Of a stretch of 64,000 bases of DNA, positions 51,343-60,856 are shown in pieces. Below the pieces are notes generated by a model that made no database searches, was not told the DNA's origin, and worked only from the letters and a program-made list of their open reading frames with translations. Position 1 is the first letter of the stretch. Every line of letters begins with the position of its first letter. Made by a program: the position numbers and the translations under genes. The stretch is from Bordetella holmesii ATCC 51541 (GTDB taxonomy: Bacteria; Pseudomonadota; Gammaproteobacteria; Burkholderiales; Burkholderiaceae_B), in the NCBI GenBank assembly GCA_000612485.1, contig CP007494.1:1488001-1552000 (forward strand). Direction: 5' to 3'.

Positions 51343-51420
51343 GGCGCCACAGCTATATCGGTCAGGTTTCTCCGGCAGAGTTCGAACGGCGCTACGTTTT
51401 GATGAACGGGACTGTCTAAG
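51343..51420 (+). pseudogene. IS3-family transposase C-terminal remnant
   Basis: RRHSYIGQVSPAEFERRYVL followed by MNGTV and a stop is the usual end of IS3-family OrfB proteins. The sequence after it, TGTCTAAGAAACCCGGGG, looks like the IS terminus. The rest of the element is gone; between 51232 and 51342 I see no gene. It marks the point where dgkA was lost. Confidence 0.6.
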
Positions 51421-51496
51421 AAACCCGGGGCGATGCATCCTGTTCTCGGTGTTATTTTCGTATCACCCGTTTTCACGTAGCGCGTAATTCACTGGG

Positions 51497-51516
51497 GCCG
51501 CCGAGGCGGCTCCTTT
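51497..51516 (+). terminator. Possible terminator near the catabolic cluster border
   Basis: GCCGC CGAG GCGGC followed by TCCTTTTCTTT. The stem is short and no intact gene ends just before it. Confidence 0.35.
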
Positions 51517-51579
51517 TCTTTGCTTGCACATGTCGGCAGCGAGGAGCCCGCGCCGTTGCGATAGGCTTTCGGTGCCGCG

Positions 51580-52497
51580 CTACGAATGCAATAGTTCGAG
51601 AAAATGCGCGACGGCGCCGCTGGTTGGGCGGTCTGCCCGCACAACCGAGCCATAAGAGGCAAGCTTGTGCCGAAGCGGGCAAGGCAGTACATGAAGCAGG
51701 CCATGCTCTTCGTGTCGTGCCGCGACCACCGAGGAGATGACGGCAATCATCTGCGACTTCGCAATGAGGTCGGTGGTGGTGAGTACCGAAGCGGTTTCCA
51801 CCAGGCCCGGCGGCAAAGGCATGTGGTAGGCCCGGAATTCTTGTTCGATCACGTCGCGCATCGGGCTGCCAAGGGGCTGAAGCACCCAGGGATAGGCTTG
51901 CAGCTCGGCAAACTCCACCTTGCGGCGACCCGCCAGGGGGTGCCGTGTCGATACGATGAGCGATAGCTCCTCTTCAGCAATGGCTCGGAAGACGTAATGC
52001 CTTCCTGCGTTAGTGGGTACGCGACCGATCGCCAGGTCGAGCCGTCCTTCATCCAGCATCTCCATTAGGCGATCGCTGGTTCCAATATCAATCGTGATCT
52101 CGAGCATCGGAAACCGCTCTTTGGTCCGCACCAAGGTGTCGGTCAGGTGAGCGGGTGACGCTGCCATGATGCTGCCCAAGCGCAAGCGGCCCGAGCCTCC
52201 GCGCTTGATTTCGTAGAGTTCGCGGCTCAACGACTCCATTGTTCCCTGGACACCGCGGAAGTACGCCGTCGCGCGCGTGCCGGCCGGTGTGGCTCGCAAC
52301 CCTCTTCCAATGCGTTCGAAAAGTGGCTGGCCGAGCGTGTCCTCGAGCTCGTGGAGCATCTTTGTCGCTGCGGGCTGCGACAGCCCCAACGCGAGAGCGG
52401 CCGCGCGCAGTGTGAGCTTTTCGTCGATGGCAAGCAGCAAAGCCACCTGGCGCATCCGCAGGCGGTTCAACAACTGTGGCACGGGTGAGTTGTTCAT
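51580..52497 (-). CDS. LysR-family regulator of the catabolic cluster
   Basis: 305 residues. Helix-turn-helix LTLRAAALALGLSQPAATKM, LHELEDTLGQPLFERIGRGL and a periplasmic-binding-like effector domain (GRLRLGSIMAASPAHLTDTL, LDLAIGRVPTNAGRHYVFRA). It resembles the GbpR/CbbR-like LysR proteins beside sugar-acid genes. It is divergent from the PdxA-like gene across 104 bp that include ATATAAAAG and should hold both promoters; LysR regulators usually activate the divergent operon. Confidence 0.92.
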   Translation of the reverse strand: MNNSPVPQLLNRLRMRQVALLLAIDEKLTLRAAALALGLSQPAATKMLHELEDTLGQPLFERIGRGLRATPAGTRATAYFRGVQGTMESLSRELYEIKRGGSGRLRLGSIMAASPAHLTDTLVRTKERFPMLEITIDIGTSDRLMEMLDEGRLDLAIGRVPTNAGRHYVFRAIAEEELSLIVSTRHPLAGRRKVEFAELQAYPWVLQPLGSPMRDVIEQEFRAYHMPLPPGLVETASVLTTTDLIAKSQMIAVISSVVAARHEEHGLLHVLPCPLRHKLASYGSVVRADRPTSGAVAHFLELLHS

Positions 52498-52601
52498 GGG
52501 GCTCCAGCTTCGAATTGATAACTTCTAGATATAAAAGCATCAAACATTTTCAGTATACGGCGATCAATCGTCCACCTACCATGCACCGCATAGGAGACGA
52601 C

Positions 52602-53675
52602 ATGAATAGCACCACAACTTCAAATCGCAGCCGTTCGGACATGCCGGTCGTGGCGGTAACGTTAGGGGACGCGGCCGGGATCGGCGCCGAATTGGTCGTC
52701 AAGCTGCTTGCCAAGCCTGAGACCACGCAACTCGCTAACGTCGTTTTGATCGGGGATTACTGGCTTTGGGAGGAAGGCAACCGCATCGCCGGGACGCCCC
52801 TTCCTGAAACCGAGTTGATCTCAAGCCTGGACAACGTCCGAGCGAGATCAGATACGAGCCGTGCGGCTTTTCTCGCCATGGACACGCTGGAGCAAGAAAC
52901 CGTTGTCCGCAGCAAGGCTCAGCCAGCATGTGGACAGTCGGTCCTGCGCATTCTTGACCGATGTATGGACGCAGCGCTTGCCGGAAGTATCGATGCCATC
53001 TGTTTTGCTCCGTTGAACAAGCAAGCTATGAAGCTTGGCGGCATGCAGCATGAAGACGAGCTGCACGATTTTGCGGCGTACCTCGGTGTATCGGGCTACT
53101 TCTGTGAATTCAACACCTTGGGCGACCTCTGGACTTCCCGTATCTCTTCGCATGTTCCGCTCAAGGACGTCGCCGGATACCTCGGTGTGGAGCGCATCGA
53201 GCAGGCAGCAGAGCTTATCTATCGATCGTTGTTGCGTAGCGGCGTGCCGGCACCGAAGATTGCGATCGCCGCCTTCAATCCCCATGGGGGCGATGGCGGC
53301 CTGTGCGGCCGCGAGGAAGTCGAGATCATCGAACCCGCGGTCAAGGCTCTCCAGGCGCGGCAGTGGCCAACCGCCTCGCCCTTTCATGGCCCGTTTCCGG
53401 CCGACACCATCTTTCTCAAGGCTGTCGCGGGCGAGTATCAGGCGGTCGTGACGATGTACCACGACCAAGGGCAGATCGCGATCAAGCTGTTGGGCTTCTC
53501 GCGAGGCGTCACCGTTCAGGGCGGTTTGCCTATACCGATCACGACACCCGCGCATGGGACCGCTTTCGACATAGCAGGCAAGGGAACGGCCAACGTCGAG
53601 GCAACGTGGCAAGCCTTTCAGCTCGCCTGCCGCATGGGTGGGTCGGCCCGCGCCGATGCTCTTCTTGCCGCCTGA
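52602..53675 (+). CDS. PdxA-family dehydrogenase
   Basis: 357 residues from ATG 52602 (AGGAG 7 bases upstream). PdxA fold: [60 protein letters not shown] and [20 protein letters not shown] with the metal-binding His. Close to 4-hydroxythreonine-4-phosphate dehydrogenase, but in an operon of sugar-acid genes rather than vitamin B6 synthesis, so a PdxA2 or TphB-like catabolic dehydrogenase/decarboxylase is more likely. No DUF1537 kinase is adjacent. Confidence 0.85.
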   Translation: MNSTTTSNRSRSDMPVVAVTLGDAAGIGAELVVKLLAKPETTQLANVVLIGDYWLWEEGNRIAGTPLPETELISSLDNVRARSDTSRAAFLAMDTLEQETVVRSKAQPACGQSVLRILDRCMDAALAGSIDAICFAPLNKQAMKLGGMQHEDELHDFAAYLGVSGYFCEFNTLGDLWTSRISSHVPLKDVAGYLGVERIEQAAELIYRSLLRSGVPAPKIAIAAFNPHGGDGGLCGREEVEIIEPAVKALQARQWPTASPFHGPFPADTIFLKAVAGEYQAVVTMYHDQGQIAIKLLGFSRGVTVQGGLPIPITTPAHGTAFDIAGKGTANVEATWQAFQLACRMGGSARADALLAA

Positions 53676-53704
53676 AGCAATCACCTTCAAACCGAAGAGA
53701 CAAC

Positions 53705-54877
53705 ATGAAGATCAAATCCGTTCGTGCGCGCGTTTTTCAGTGGAAGGGAAAAACGGTTCCGCCGCAAGGCAACTTTTGCTCCAACGCGATGGACCTGCTC
53801 TACGCTCCGCAGGAGTCAATGAGCACGTTCCGGTTCCATTCCTGGACGGTCGTCGAAATCGAAACCGACGATGGCATCGTTGGTCTGGGAAATGTGGCGC
53901 TTGCCCCGGCCATCGCCAAAGCCATCATCGACCAGTACCTCGCCCCGCTTGTCATCGGCCATGATCCTTGGGATTACGAATACTTGTGGCAACGCATGTA
54001 CCGCGCCACGCACGCATGGGGACGCAAGGGCGTCACGATGGCCGCCATCTCGGCCGTCGATCTGGCGATCTGGGACATCCTGGGCAAGAGCGTTGGAAAA
54101 CCGGTCTTTAAACTGCTAGGCGGACGAACGAAAGAGAAGATCCCTTGCTATTACTCCAAGCTGTATCGGACAGACCTCAAGGAGATGCAGGACGAGGCTC
54201 AGCGGTTCCTTGACCAAGGCTTCACTGCCTTCAAGATGCGATTCGGTTACGGTTCTGCGCACCTTCAGCATGGCGTGAGCGAGAACCTGAAGTCCGTACA
54301 AGCCATACGGGAAGTGATCGGTTACGACAACGATCTGATGCTCGAATGCTACATGGGTTGGAATCTCGAGTACGCCAAACGCATGTTGCCCAAGCTCGAA
54401 AAATACGAACCCCGTTGGCTTGAAGAGCCCGTCATTGCCGATGACATTGACGGTTATGCCGAGCTCAACCAACTGGGCAGTATCCCGATTTCAGGCGGTG
54501 AGCACGAATTCAGCCTCTACGGATTCAAGCAGTTGCTGGATCGCCGCGCGGTAAGCGTCGTGCAGTACGACACCAATCGCGTGGGAGGGATCACTGCCGC
54601 GCATAAGATCAACGCGCTGTGCGAAGCCTACTCGGTACCGGTCATCCCCCACGCAGGGCAGATGCACAACTACCACCTGACCATGAGCACGCTCGCCTCG
54701 CCCATGAGCGAGTACTTCCCGATGCATGACGTGGAGGTCGGAAACGAACTCTTCTACTACATCTTCGAAGGTGAGCCGGTCGCTGAAGGAGGGTTTGTTC
54801 AGTTGCGCGACGATGTCCCGGGGCTTTGCCTGACGCTTAACGAGAAATATCTCGACCAATTCAACATCATCGGATGA
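53705..54877 (+). CDS. Enolase-superfamily sugar-acid dehydratase, rhamnonate dehydratase-like
   Basis: 390 residues from ATG 53705. Mandelate-racemase-type N-domain ([40 protein letters not shown]) and TIM barrel. Magnesium ligands fit [12 protein letters not shown] (residue about 219), [11 protein letters not shown] and [16 protein letters not shown]; a catalytic His is expected in [19 protein letters not shown]. These match RhmD-like acid-sugar dehydratases, forming a 2-keto-3-deoxy sugar acid. The aldolase gene overlaps its stop, giving a dehydratase-aldolase pair. Confidence 0.85.
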   Translation: MKIKSVRARVFQWKGKTVPPQGNFCSNAMDLLYAPQESMSTFRFHSWTVVEIETDDGIVGLGNVALAPAIAKAIIDQYLAPLVIGHDPWDYEYLWQRMYRATHAWGRKGVTMAAISAVDLAIWDILGKSVGKPVFKLLGGRTKEKIPCYYSKLYRTDLKEMQDEAQRFLDQGFTAFKMRFGYGSAHLQHGVSENLKSVQAIREVIGYDNDLMLECYMGWNLEYAKRMLPKLEKYEPRWLEEPVIADDIDGYAELNQLGSIPISGGEHEFSLYGFKQLLDRRAVSVVQYDTNRVGGITAAHKINALCEAYSVPVIPHAGQMHNYHLTMSTLASPMSEYFPMHDVEVGNELFYYIFEGEPVAEGGFVQLRDDVPGLCLTLNEKYLDQFNIIG

Positions 54878-55812
54878 CAGACATGGCAAGCCTCTCGCAC
54901 CCTCGATACCGCGGCATCTTCCCTGTCGCTCCGACAACCTTCCATGCCGATGGGCGCCTGGACCTGGAGAGCCAGAAGCGCTGCATCGACTTCATGATCG
55001 ACTCCGGTGTTGACGGCATCTGCATACTGGCCAACTACTCAGAGCAGTTCCTGATCGCGGATGACGAACGTGAAGTGCTGACGCGAACCGTGCTGGAACA
55101 CGTGAGTGGCCGCGTGCCCGTGATCGTGACAACCACGCACTTCAGTACTCGGGTCTGCGCCGAGCGCAGCCGCCGCGCCCAGGATATGGGTGCCGCAATG
55201 GTCATGATCATGCCTCCTTATCACGGCGCGACCTTTCGTGTTCCGGAACTGCACATTCACCAGTTTTTCAGAGGCGTATCGGATGCGATCTCAGTTCCGA
55301 TCATGATCCAGGACGCTCCTGCGAGCGGGACCACGCTTTCGCCGGGATTTCTGGCAACGATGGCACAGCAGATCGAACAGGTCTCTTACTTCAAGATCGA
55401 GACCGCAGGCGCGGCTAGCAAGCTGCGCGAACTGATCCGGCTGGGTGGGGAGTCCATAGAAGGGCCGTGGGACGGAGAAGAAGCCATCACGCTGTTGCCG
55501 GACCTGGACGCTGGCGCCACCGGCGCAATGACCGGCGGCGCCTTCGCGGATGGGATCCGCCCCATCATCGAAGCCCATCGCCAGGGGGATCGAGACCTGG
55601 CCTTCGATCTGTATCAACGATGGCTGCCCCTGATCAATTACGAGAATCGGCAGTCGGGCATCCTTACCGCAAAAGCGCTGATGAAAGAGGGCGGTGTCAT
55701 TGCTTGCGACGCGCCGCGACATCCCTGGCCGGAGATGCTTCCAGCAGTCAGATCCGGTTTGCTGGAGACAGCACGGCGACTCGATCCGCTCGTTCTGCGA
55801 TGGGCAAAGTGA
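54874..55812 (+). CDS. DapA/DHDPS-superfamily aldolase
   Basis: 312 residues, overlapping the dehydratase gene by ATGA. Class I aldolase barrel: [60 protein letters not shown]. The Schiff-base Lys is in [18 protein letters not shown]. The Tyr usually in VMIYNxP is replaced ([10 protein letters not shown]), as in KDG/KDR-type aldolases rather than dihydrodipicolinate synthase. It should cleave the 2-keto-3-deoxy acid made by the dehydratase to pyruvate and an aldehyde. Exact substrate not known. Confidence 0.83.
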   Translation: MTDMASLSHPRYRGIFPVAPTTFHADGRLDLESQKRCIDFMIDSGVDGICILANYSEQFLIADDEREVLTRTVLEHVSGRVPVIVTTTHFSTRVCAERSRRAQDMGAAMVMIMPPYHGATFRVPELHIHQFFRGVSDAISVPIMIQDAPASGTTLSPGFLATMAQQIEQVSYFKIETAGAASKLRELIRLGGESIEGPWDGEEAITLLPDLDAGATGAMTGGAFADGIRPIIEAHRQGDRDLAFDLYQRWLPLINYENRQSGILTAKALMKEGGVIACDAPRHPWPEMLPAVRSGLLETARRLDPLVLRWAK

Positions 55813-55874
55813 TCGGGATGCACCCCGTCCTCTGAAGATTCAAGAACCCATAATCACAACGACCGGAGACCCCC

Positions 55875-56876
55875 ATGAATACATACATCGGCGTATGCAC
55901 ACGCACCCTGTGGCTTGCCGGCCTCGGCCTGTCGATGGCTGCAGGCCAGGCTTTTGCGGCTGACGCTTTCCCTTCACGTCCCGTGAGGATCATTGTCGGT
56001 TCCGAGGCGGGCAGCGCACCCGATTAGCTTGCACGGATGGTCGCCGAAAAGATGGGCCCGGTACTCGGGCAGTCCATGATCGTCGAGAACCGTCCGGGCG
56101 CTACGGGCACAATCGGCGCGGCTAACGTCGCCACCGCCGCCGCCGACGGGTATACGCTCTTGATGGGGACCGTGTCGAACATCGCCCTGGCGCCATCGTT
56201 CTACCCGGTCAAGTACGACCCTGTCACCAGCTTCACGCCCATTGGCATGGTTGCGAACGTTCCGTTGGTGCTCGTGGCATCCCCGAGTCTGGGCGCGTCA
56301 AACTACGCGCAGCTCATCGCCGCGATGAAAAGCGGCAAGGGCGCCAAAGGAGGGGGTTACGCCTACTCCTCGCCCGGCTTCGGCGGTCCGCAGCACCTGG
56401 CAGGAGTGCTTCTGCAAAAGCAGATCGATACCCCCCTCTTGCATGTTCCCTATAAGAGCGGCGGTGCCGCGATTACCGCCGTCGCCTCCGGCGAGACTCA
56501 GTTGGCGTTCGCGGGCATTCCGGCCGCCGCAAGCCTGGCCCAAGCCAAGAAGGTCGTGCCTCTGTTCGTTACATCGAATGCACGAATGAAGGCGATGCCG
56601 GATGTCGCGTCGGCATCCGAGGCGGGTCTTCCGGGCATGGAAATCGATAACTGGCATGCCCTCTTTGCCCCTGCAGCCCTACCCGCCGAGGTGCAGGCAA
56701 AGCTTGAAGCGGCATTGATCGAAACCCTCGAAGCCCCCGCGTTGAAGACCAGTTTTCTTGGCGCAGGAGCGGAAGCCGCACCCGGTACAGGCAAGGCGCT
56801 TGGGGCCACGGTCGCGGCCGAAACGGCTCGCTGGAAGAAAGTTATCACCGACAACAAGCTGAAGGCCGACCAATGA
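55875..56876 (+). pseudogene. Bug-family substrate-binding protein with in-frame TAG
   Basis: ATG 55875 opens a signal peptide (LWLAGLGLSMAAGQAFAADA) and the Bug start FPSRPVRIIVGSEAGSAPD, followed by TAG at 56025-56027. The same frame then runs LARMVAEKMGPVLGQSMIVE, NRPGATGTIGAANVATAAAD and VPYKSGGAAITAVASGETQL to 56876. A CAG to TAG change is the simplest reading (SAPDQLARM). Repaired, about 333 residues. Expected solute receptor of the catabolic operon. Confidence 0.88.
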
Positions 56877-58336
56877 CTTCGACTGATTCCGCCCAGAACA
56901 TTCTCATCATCATGGATGACGAGCACAACAAAAAGGTGCTCGGCTACAACGGCCATCCCGTGGTCAAGACGCCGAACCTGGACAGGCTCGCCGCACGCGG
57001 CACGGTCATGGCGAATGCCTATTCCAGTTCTCCTATCTGCGTGCCTGCGCGCGCAGCGTTTGCGACCGGCAGGTACGTCCACGACAACCGATGTTGGGAC
57101 AACGCAATTGCCTATGATGGGACGATGCCAAGCTGGGCCCACGTGCTGCGCGATGCAGGTCACTGCGTCACGTCCATTGGAAAGCTGCACTACAGCAGCG
57201 ACGAGATAGACGGGGGATTTTCGGAGCAGATCATTCCCATGCACATCGAGGCGGGTGTCGGTGATCTCTATGGGCTGATCCGCGATCCACTGCCCACACG
57301 GCACCAATCGGCTGACCTGGCACGCAGCATCGGTCCGGGCGAAAGCAGCTACATCCGCTACGACCGGGATATCACCGAAAAAACGGTCAACTGGCTCAAC
57401 ACGCAGGGACGCAAGTCGCACGACAAACCTTGGGTGCTGTATTCATCTTTCATTTCGCCGCACTCGCCGCTGATCGCGCCGCCCGAGTTCTACGCAATGT
57501 ACGACGCCCGCAGCATCGAGTTGCCGCGCAAGGACGTCAAGTATCACCCCTGGATCCAAGCGTGGAACAAATGCTATGGGTTCGATTCGCATTTTGGCAG
57601 TGATGATCAGCGGCGCATTGCCATCGCATCGTATTTCGGCCTGTGTTCGTTTCTGGATTCGAATGTTGGAAAAATTCTTTATGCACTCGAAGAAACAGGT
57701 CTTGCTCATACGACGCGGGTGATCTTTCTGTCCGACCATGGCGACAATCTTGGTGCCCGCGCGCTGTGGGGCAAGTCGACGATGTATGAAGAGTCAGCGG
57801 GTGTGCCGATGATCCTCGGCGGGCCGGGAGTCGCGCCAGGCCGTCGGGTCAATACCCCCGTCTCGCATGTGGATTGCTATCCATCAATCCTGCAGACCGT
57901 CGGCGCCTCGAGCCTCATCCCGCCTGACCTGCCTGGACGCTCTCTGTTCGACATCGCGGCCGAGCCCTACGATCCTGCGCGTACGGTGTTCAGTGAGTAC
58001 CATGCCGCCGGCGGCGTCAGCGCGGCATACATGCTGCGCCAAGGGGACTACAAGTACATCCATTACACCGGTTTCGCACCGGAGCTGTTCAACTTGGCGC
58101 ATGACCCCGAAGAGGTCCATGACATCGCCACGCAGCCGCAGGTCCAGGACGTGCTGCACGACTTCGATCGGCAGTTGCGTGCGATCTGCGATCCGGACGC
58201 GACAGATCTCGACGCCAAGAAGGATCAGGCCAGGTTGATCGCCGCGCATGGTGGCGTGGAGAAGATACTGGCTCGCGGCGGCAGCAGCTACACGCCTATT
58301 CCGGGTGAAGCCGTGCAACTGATCGGCAATGCTTGA
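56873..58336 (+). CDS. Type I sulfatase (cysteine type), cytoplasmic
   Basis: 487 residues, overlapping the Bug gene by ATGA, without a signal peptide. Metal site NILIIMDDEHNKKVLGYNGH; formylglycine signature SSPICVPARAAFATGRY (C-x-P-x-R); SIGKLHYSSDEIDGG; SSFISPHSPLIAPPEFYAMY; second metal cluster VIFLSDHGDNLGARALWGKS. Cys-type sulfatases need formylglycine-generating enzyme. Most like choline-sulfatase and related enzymes, with DNAIAYDGTMPSWAHVLRDA after the active site. In this operon it may free a sulfated sugar acid or a related ester. Phosphonate monoesterase activity cannot be excluded. Confidence 0.87.
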   Translation: MTSTDSAQNILIIMDDEHNKKVLGYNGHPVVKTPNLDRLAARGTVMANAYSSSPICVPARAAFATGRYVHDNRCWDNAIAYDGTMPSWAHVLRDAGHCVTSIGKLHYSSDEIDGGFSEQIIPMHIEAGVGDLYGLIRDPLPTRHQSADLARSIGPGESSYIRYDRDITEKTVNWLNTQGRKSHDKPWVLYSSFISPHSPLIAPPEFYAMYDARSIELPRKDVKYHPWIQAWNKCYGFDSHFGSDDQRRIAIASYFGLCSFLDSNVGKILYALEETGLAHTTRVIFLSDHGDNLGARALWGKSTMYEESAGVPMILGGPGVAPGRRVNTPVSHVDCYPSILQTVGASSLIPPDLPGRSLFDIAAEPYDPARTVFSEYHAAGGVSAAYMLRQGDYKYIHYTGFAPELFNLAHDPEEVHDIATQPQVQDVLHDFDRQLRAICDPDATDLDAKKDQARLIAAHGGVEKILARGGSSYTPIPGEAVQLIGNA

Positions 58337-59024
58337 CGTCAGAATGCCGATGTTCGCCGATGCCTTGCAGTGGCTTGTGATGCCCATCAGCGGCGCTGCT
58401 GATCACGCGGTTTCCGCTTCGGTGTCGTGGCATGGCCGCACCATGTCGGTCGCATGGGGCGGCCTGGTCCCGATCGCTATCCTGGTCGCGCGTTTTTTAA
58501 AGTCACGCGCCGCCAACGTTGGCCGCAAGAGCTCGATAACAAGTTCTGGTGGCACGTGCACAGGGGGTTGAACTACAGCGCGGTTGCGCTTGCCTGCGTG
58601 GGCGCGTATCTGGTTTGGGGGCAGAGGCTTACGCGGGCAGCGTTCGGGCACTGCACGGCTGGCTGGGATGGAGCATCGTCGACCTGGGCGTTGCACAAGC
58701 GCTCGGCGGGCAACTGCGGGGATCCAAAGGGGCCCCACTGACCCAAGACGTGATGCGCAGGACAATTCCATTGATCTGCGCGGTGACCACTACGATATGA
58801 CTGCGCGCCGGGTCTGGTTCGAGCGTGTGCACAAGGCGGCCGGATACACCGCACTGACCCTGTCGGCGATCACGGTCTTGCTTGGCATGTGGGTCGCCGA
58901 TGCTCCGCGCTGGATGTGGCTGGGCCTTTCCATCTGGTGGTCCGCGTTTGTTTACACATTCGTCTGGTTGCAGCGTCACGGCCGCTGTCTGGACACCTAC
59001 CAAGCCATCTGGGGCCGGAGTTGA
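58329..59024 (+). pseudogene. Cytochrome b561-like membrane protein with three frameshifts
   Basis: Pieces in three frames join to one b561-type protein: ALQWLVMPISGAADHAVSAS and WHGRTMSVAWGGLVPIAILV; then KVTRRQRWPQELDNKFWWHV and HRGLNYSAVALACVGAYLVW; then ALHGWLGWSIVDLGVAQALG; then DLRGDHYDMTARRVWFERVH and KAAGYTALTLSAITVLLGMW. His residues for haem are kept. Each step is a one-base loss: T6 near 58494, G5 near 58618 and C4 near 58735. Repaired, about 232 residues. Role in the operon is unclear. Confidence 0.75.
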
Positions 59025-59129
59025 CGCATCCGGGCAACGCATTGCCGGTCGTTGGGGTGGGTATTCAGCGGTTCCCACCTTGCCATGCCAGTGAAATCAC
59101 ACAGGAAAAGCCATGAGCTTCTTGAAACT

Positions 59130-59572
59130 ATGACCAGGCCCATCGGCGATCTTCCTCAGCCGGACTTGGATACCTTCGATCCCAGACTGCGACGGATGGT
59201 CGCAAGCCACGCGCTCGAGCGCCTCTGTACGGGGGCCCAATGGAGCGAGGGACCGGTATGGATGGAGGAAGACGACAGCCTGCTCTGGAGCGATATCCCC
59301 AATAACCGCATGCTCAGATGGTCATCGCTCGACGGAATGACGGTCTGGCGCAGCAATGTCGAGTTCACGAACGGTCATACACGTGATCGCAACGGTGATC
59401 TGCTGCATTGCTCCCACGGCCGACGGGCCATCGTGCGCACGCCTCTTTCAACGGCCGGGGTATTGGCGGACACCGCTGACCAGATCGTTGTCGATCGGTA
59501 CATGGGAAGGCGCCTGAATTCCCCCAACGATGTGGTGGTCGATGCCGTCGGAAGAATCTGGTTCAGTGATCC
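59130..59572 (+). pseudogene. SMP-30/gluconolactonase-family protein, 3' end lost at an IS
   Basis: 148 codons from ATG 59130: ALERLCTGAQWSEGPVWMEE, SLLWSDIPNNRMLRWSSLDG, NGDLLHCSHGRRAIVRTPL and LNSPNDVVVDAVGRIWFSDP, the N-terminal half of the SGL beta-propeller with the NSPND metal motif. It breaks off at the left end of the IS407-type element (59573). A lactonase would open a sugar lactone ahead of the dehydratase. The 3' half is not found in the window. Confidence 0.88.
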
Positions 59573-59632
59573 TGACCTGCTCCCCGTGATTAGTACGAAA
59601 TCGATGTAGAGTCCGTTCCCAAAGGAATGGCA

Positions 59633-59893
59633 ATGAAGAAACGATTTACGGAAGAGCAAATCATCGGCGTGCTCAAGGAAGCCGATGCAGGTGCCAAGCC
59701 CGCAGAGTTGTGCCGCAAGCACGGAATCTCCGAGGCAACGTACTACAACTGGAAGGCGAAGTTCGGTGGCATGACGGTGTCGGACGCTCAGAGGCTCAAG
59801 GAGCTGGAGCAGGAGAACAACAAGCTCAAGAAGCTGTTGGCCGAGTCGATGCTGGACAAGGCGGCGCTTCAGGATCTGCTAAGCCGAAAGTAG
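59633..59893 (+). CDS. IS407-type transposase OrfA, copy B
   Basis: 86 residues, the same as copy A, including the helix-turn-helix CRKHGISEATYYNWKAKFGG and the leucine-rich KELEQENNKLKKLLAESMLD. Start ATG 59633. Complete, so it could still bind IS ends and perhaps inhibit transposition, since its partner orfB is deleted internally. Confidence 0.88.
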   Translation: MKKRFTEEQIIGVLKEADAGAKPAELCRKHGISEATYYNWKAKFGGMTVSDAQRLKELEQENNKLKKLLAESMLDKAALQDLLSRK

Positions 59894-60486
59894 TCAGCCC
59901 GCAGGCCAAACGCGAGGCGGTCAGGACATTAATGACCGAGCGCGTGGTTCGCCCAGCGGCAATCGCGCCGAATCAGAGTTGGTCAATGGACTTTGTGGCC
60001 GACGGCCTAGCCTATGGCCGCCGATTCCGCTGTTTGACTATCGTCGATGACTACACTCGCGAATGCCTGGCCATCGAGGTCGATACGTCGTTGCCGGGAC
60101 TGCGTGTTGCCATGGTGCTGCAACGGCTGGCGGAGATGCGTGGCCTGCCGCGATCTATTACCGTGGACAACGGGCCAGAGTTCGCCGGAAGAGCCTTGGA
60201 CGCCTGGGCCTACCAAGCAGGCGTAAAGCTGTCGTTTATTCGGCCGGGTAAGCCGGTGGAGAACGCTTATATCGAAAGTTTCAACGGCAAGTTCCGCGAC
60301 GAATGCCTTAACGAGCACTGGTTCTTGTCCCTGCGACAGGCTAAAAGCTTGATCGAAAACTGGCGAGTCGAGTACAACACCGATCGGCCTCACAGCGCGC
60401 TCGGATATTTAACGCCGGCGCAATTCGTGCAGGCTCATCAGAAAGAAGGTCTTTTACCCCTGGGCTCTATGTCGGTGCCGTACTAA
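59875..60486 (+). pseudogene. IS407-type transposase OrfB, in-frame deletion of 89 codons
   Basis: About 203 codons. KREAVRTLMTER is joined directly to VVRPAAIAPNQSWSMDF; the HTH_21 domain and the YGYRRIHVLL segment are missing, whereas the DDE residues (SMDFVAD, VDNGPEF, NAYIESFNG) remain. The deletion keeps the frame. Probably inactive as a transposase. Confidence 0.88.
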
Positions 60487-60502
60487 ATCTGGGGGCAGGT
60501 CA

Positions 60503-60856
60503 GCTACGCTCAGGCTGGCGACCCCGCTCATACTCGGCACCCTCGGGGTATTGATATGCGAGCGTGCCGGCGTACTGAACCTGGGCATCGAAGGCATCAT
60601 GGTGGTCGGTGCCTTCACCGGCTGGCTGGCGGTCTATCTGGGCGCACCGCTATACATTGGAGTGCTCGCCGCCGCGCTGGCCGGTGCAATCTTCGGTCTG
60701 CTGCATGCCGTGCTCACCGTCCCATTAGGACTGTCGCAACACGTCTCCGGCCTGGGTGTGACCATGCTGGCGACCAGTTTGTCGTACTTCGCCTATCGCG
60801 TGACCTTCCCCAAAGTCGAAACGCCCCCCACGATCGTTCCCTATGCCGAAATGAAA
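60503..60856 (+). pseudogene. ABC transporter permease, first fragment (nucleoside/BmpA type)
   Basis: Open from the IS edge: ATLRLATPLILGTLGVLICE, RAGVLNLGIEGIMVVGAFTG and GLGVTMLATSLSYFAYRVTF are typical of the BPD_transp_2 permease of YufQ/nucleoside type. The N-terminus is cut by the IS407-type element. It continues after IS1001 copy 3 at 62162, in frame once one 8-bp duplication is removed (AEMK then ALAG). Confidence 0.9.

Larger units (their letters stand above)
59573..60502 (+). mobile_element. IS407-group element, copy B, internally deleted
   Basis: 930 bp with the same ends as copy A. It lacks 267 bp of orfB, exactly the stretch between two GACCGAGCGC direct repeats seen in copy A at 25357 and 25624. 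Flanks ATCC and GCTA do not match, and it joins an SMP-30 gene to an ABC permease, so flanking DNA has been lost or rearranged. Confidence 0.9.

Noticed and set aside
52602..53675. Vitamin B6 biosynthesis role for the PdxA-like gene.
   Set aside because: The operon context is sugar-acid catabolism and no pdxJ or ksgA, the usual companions, is near.
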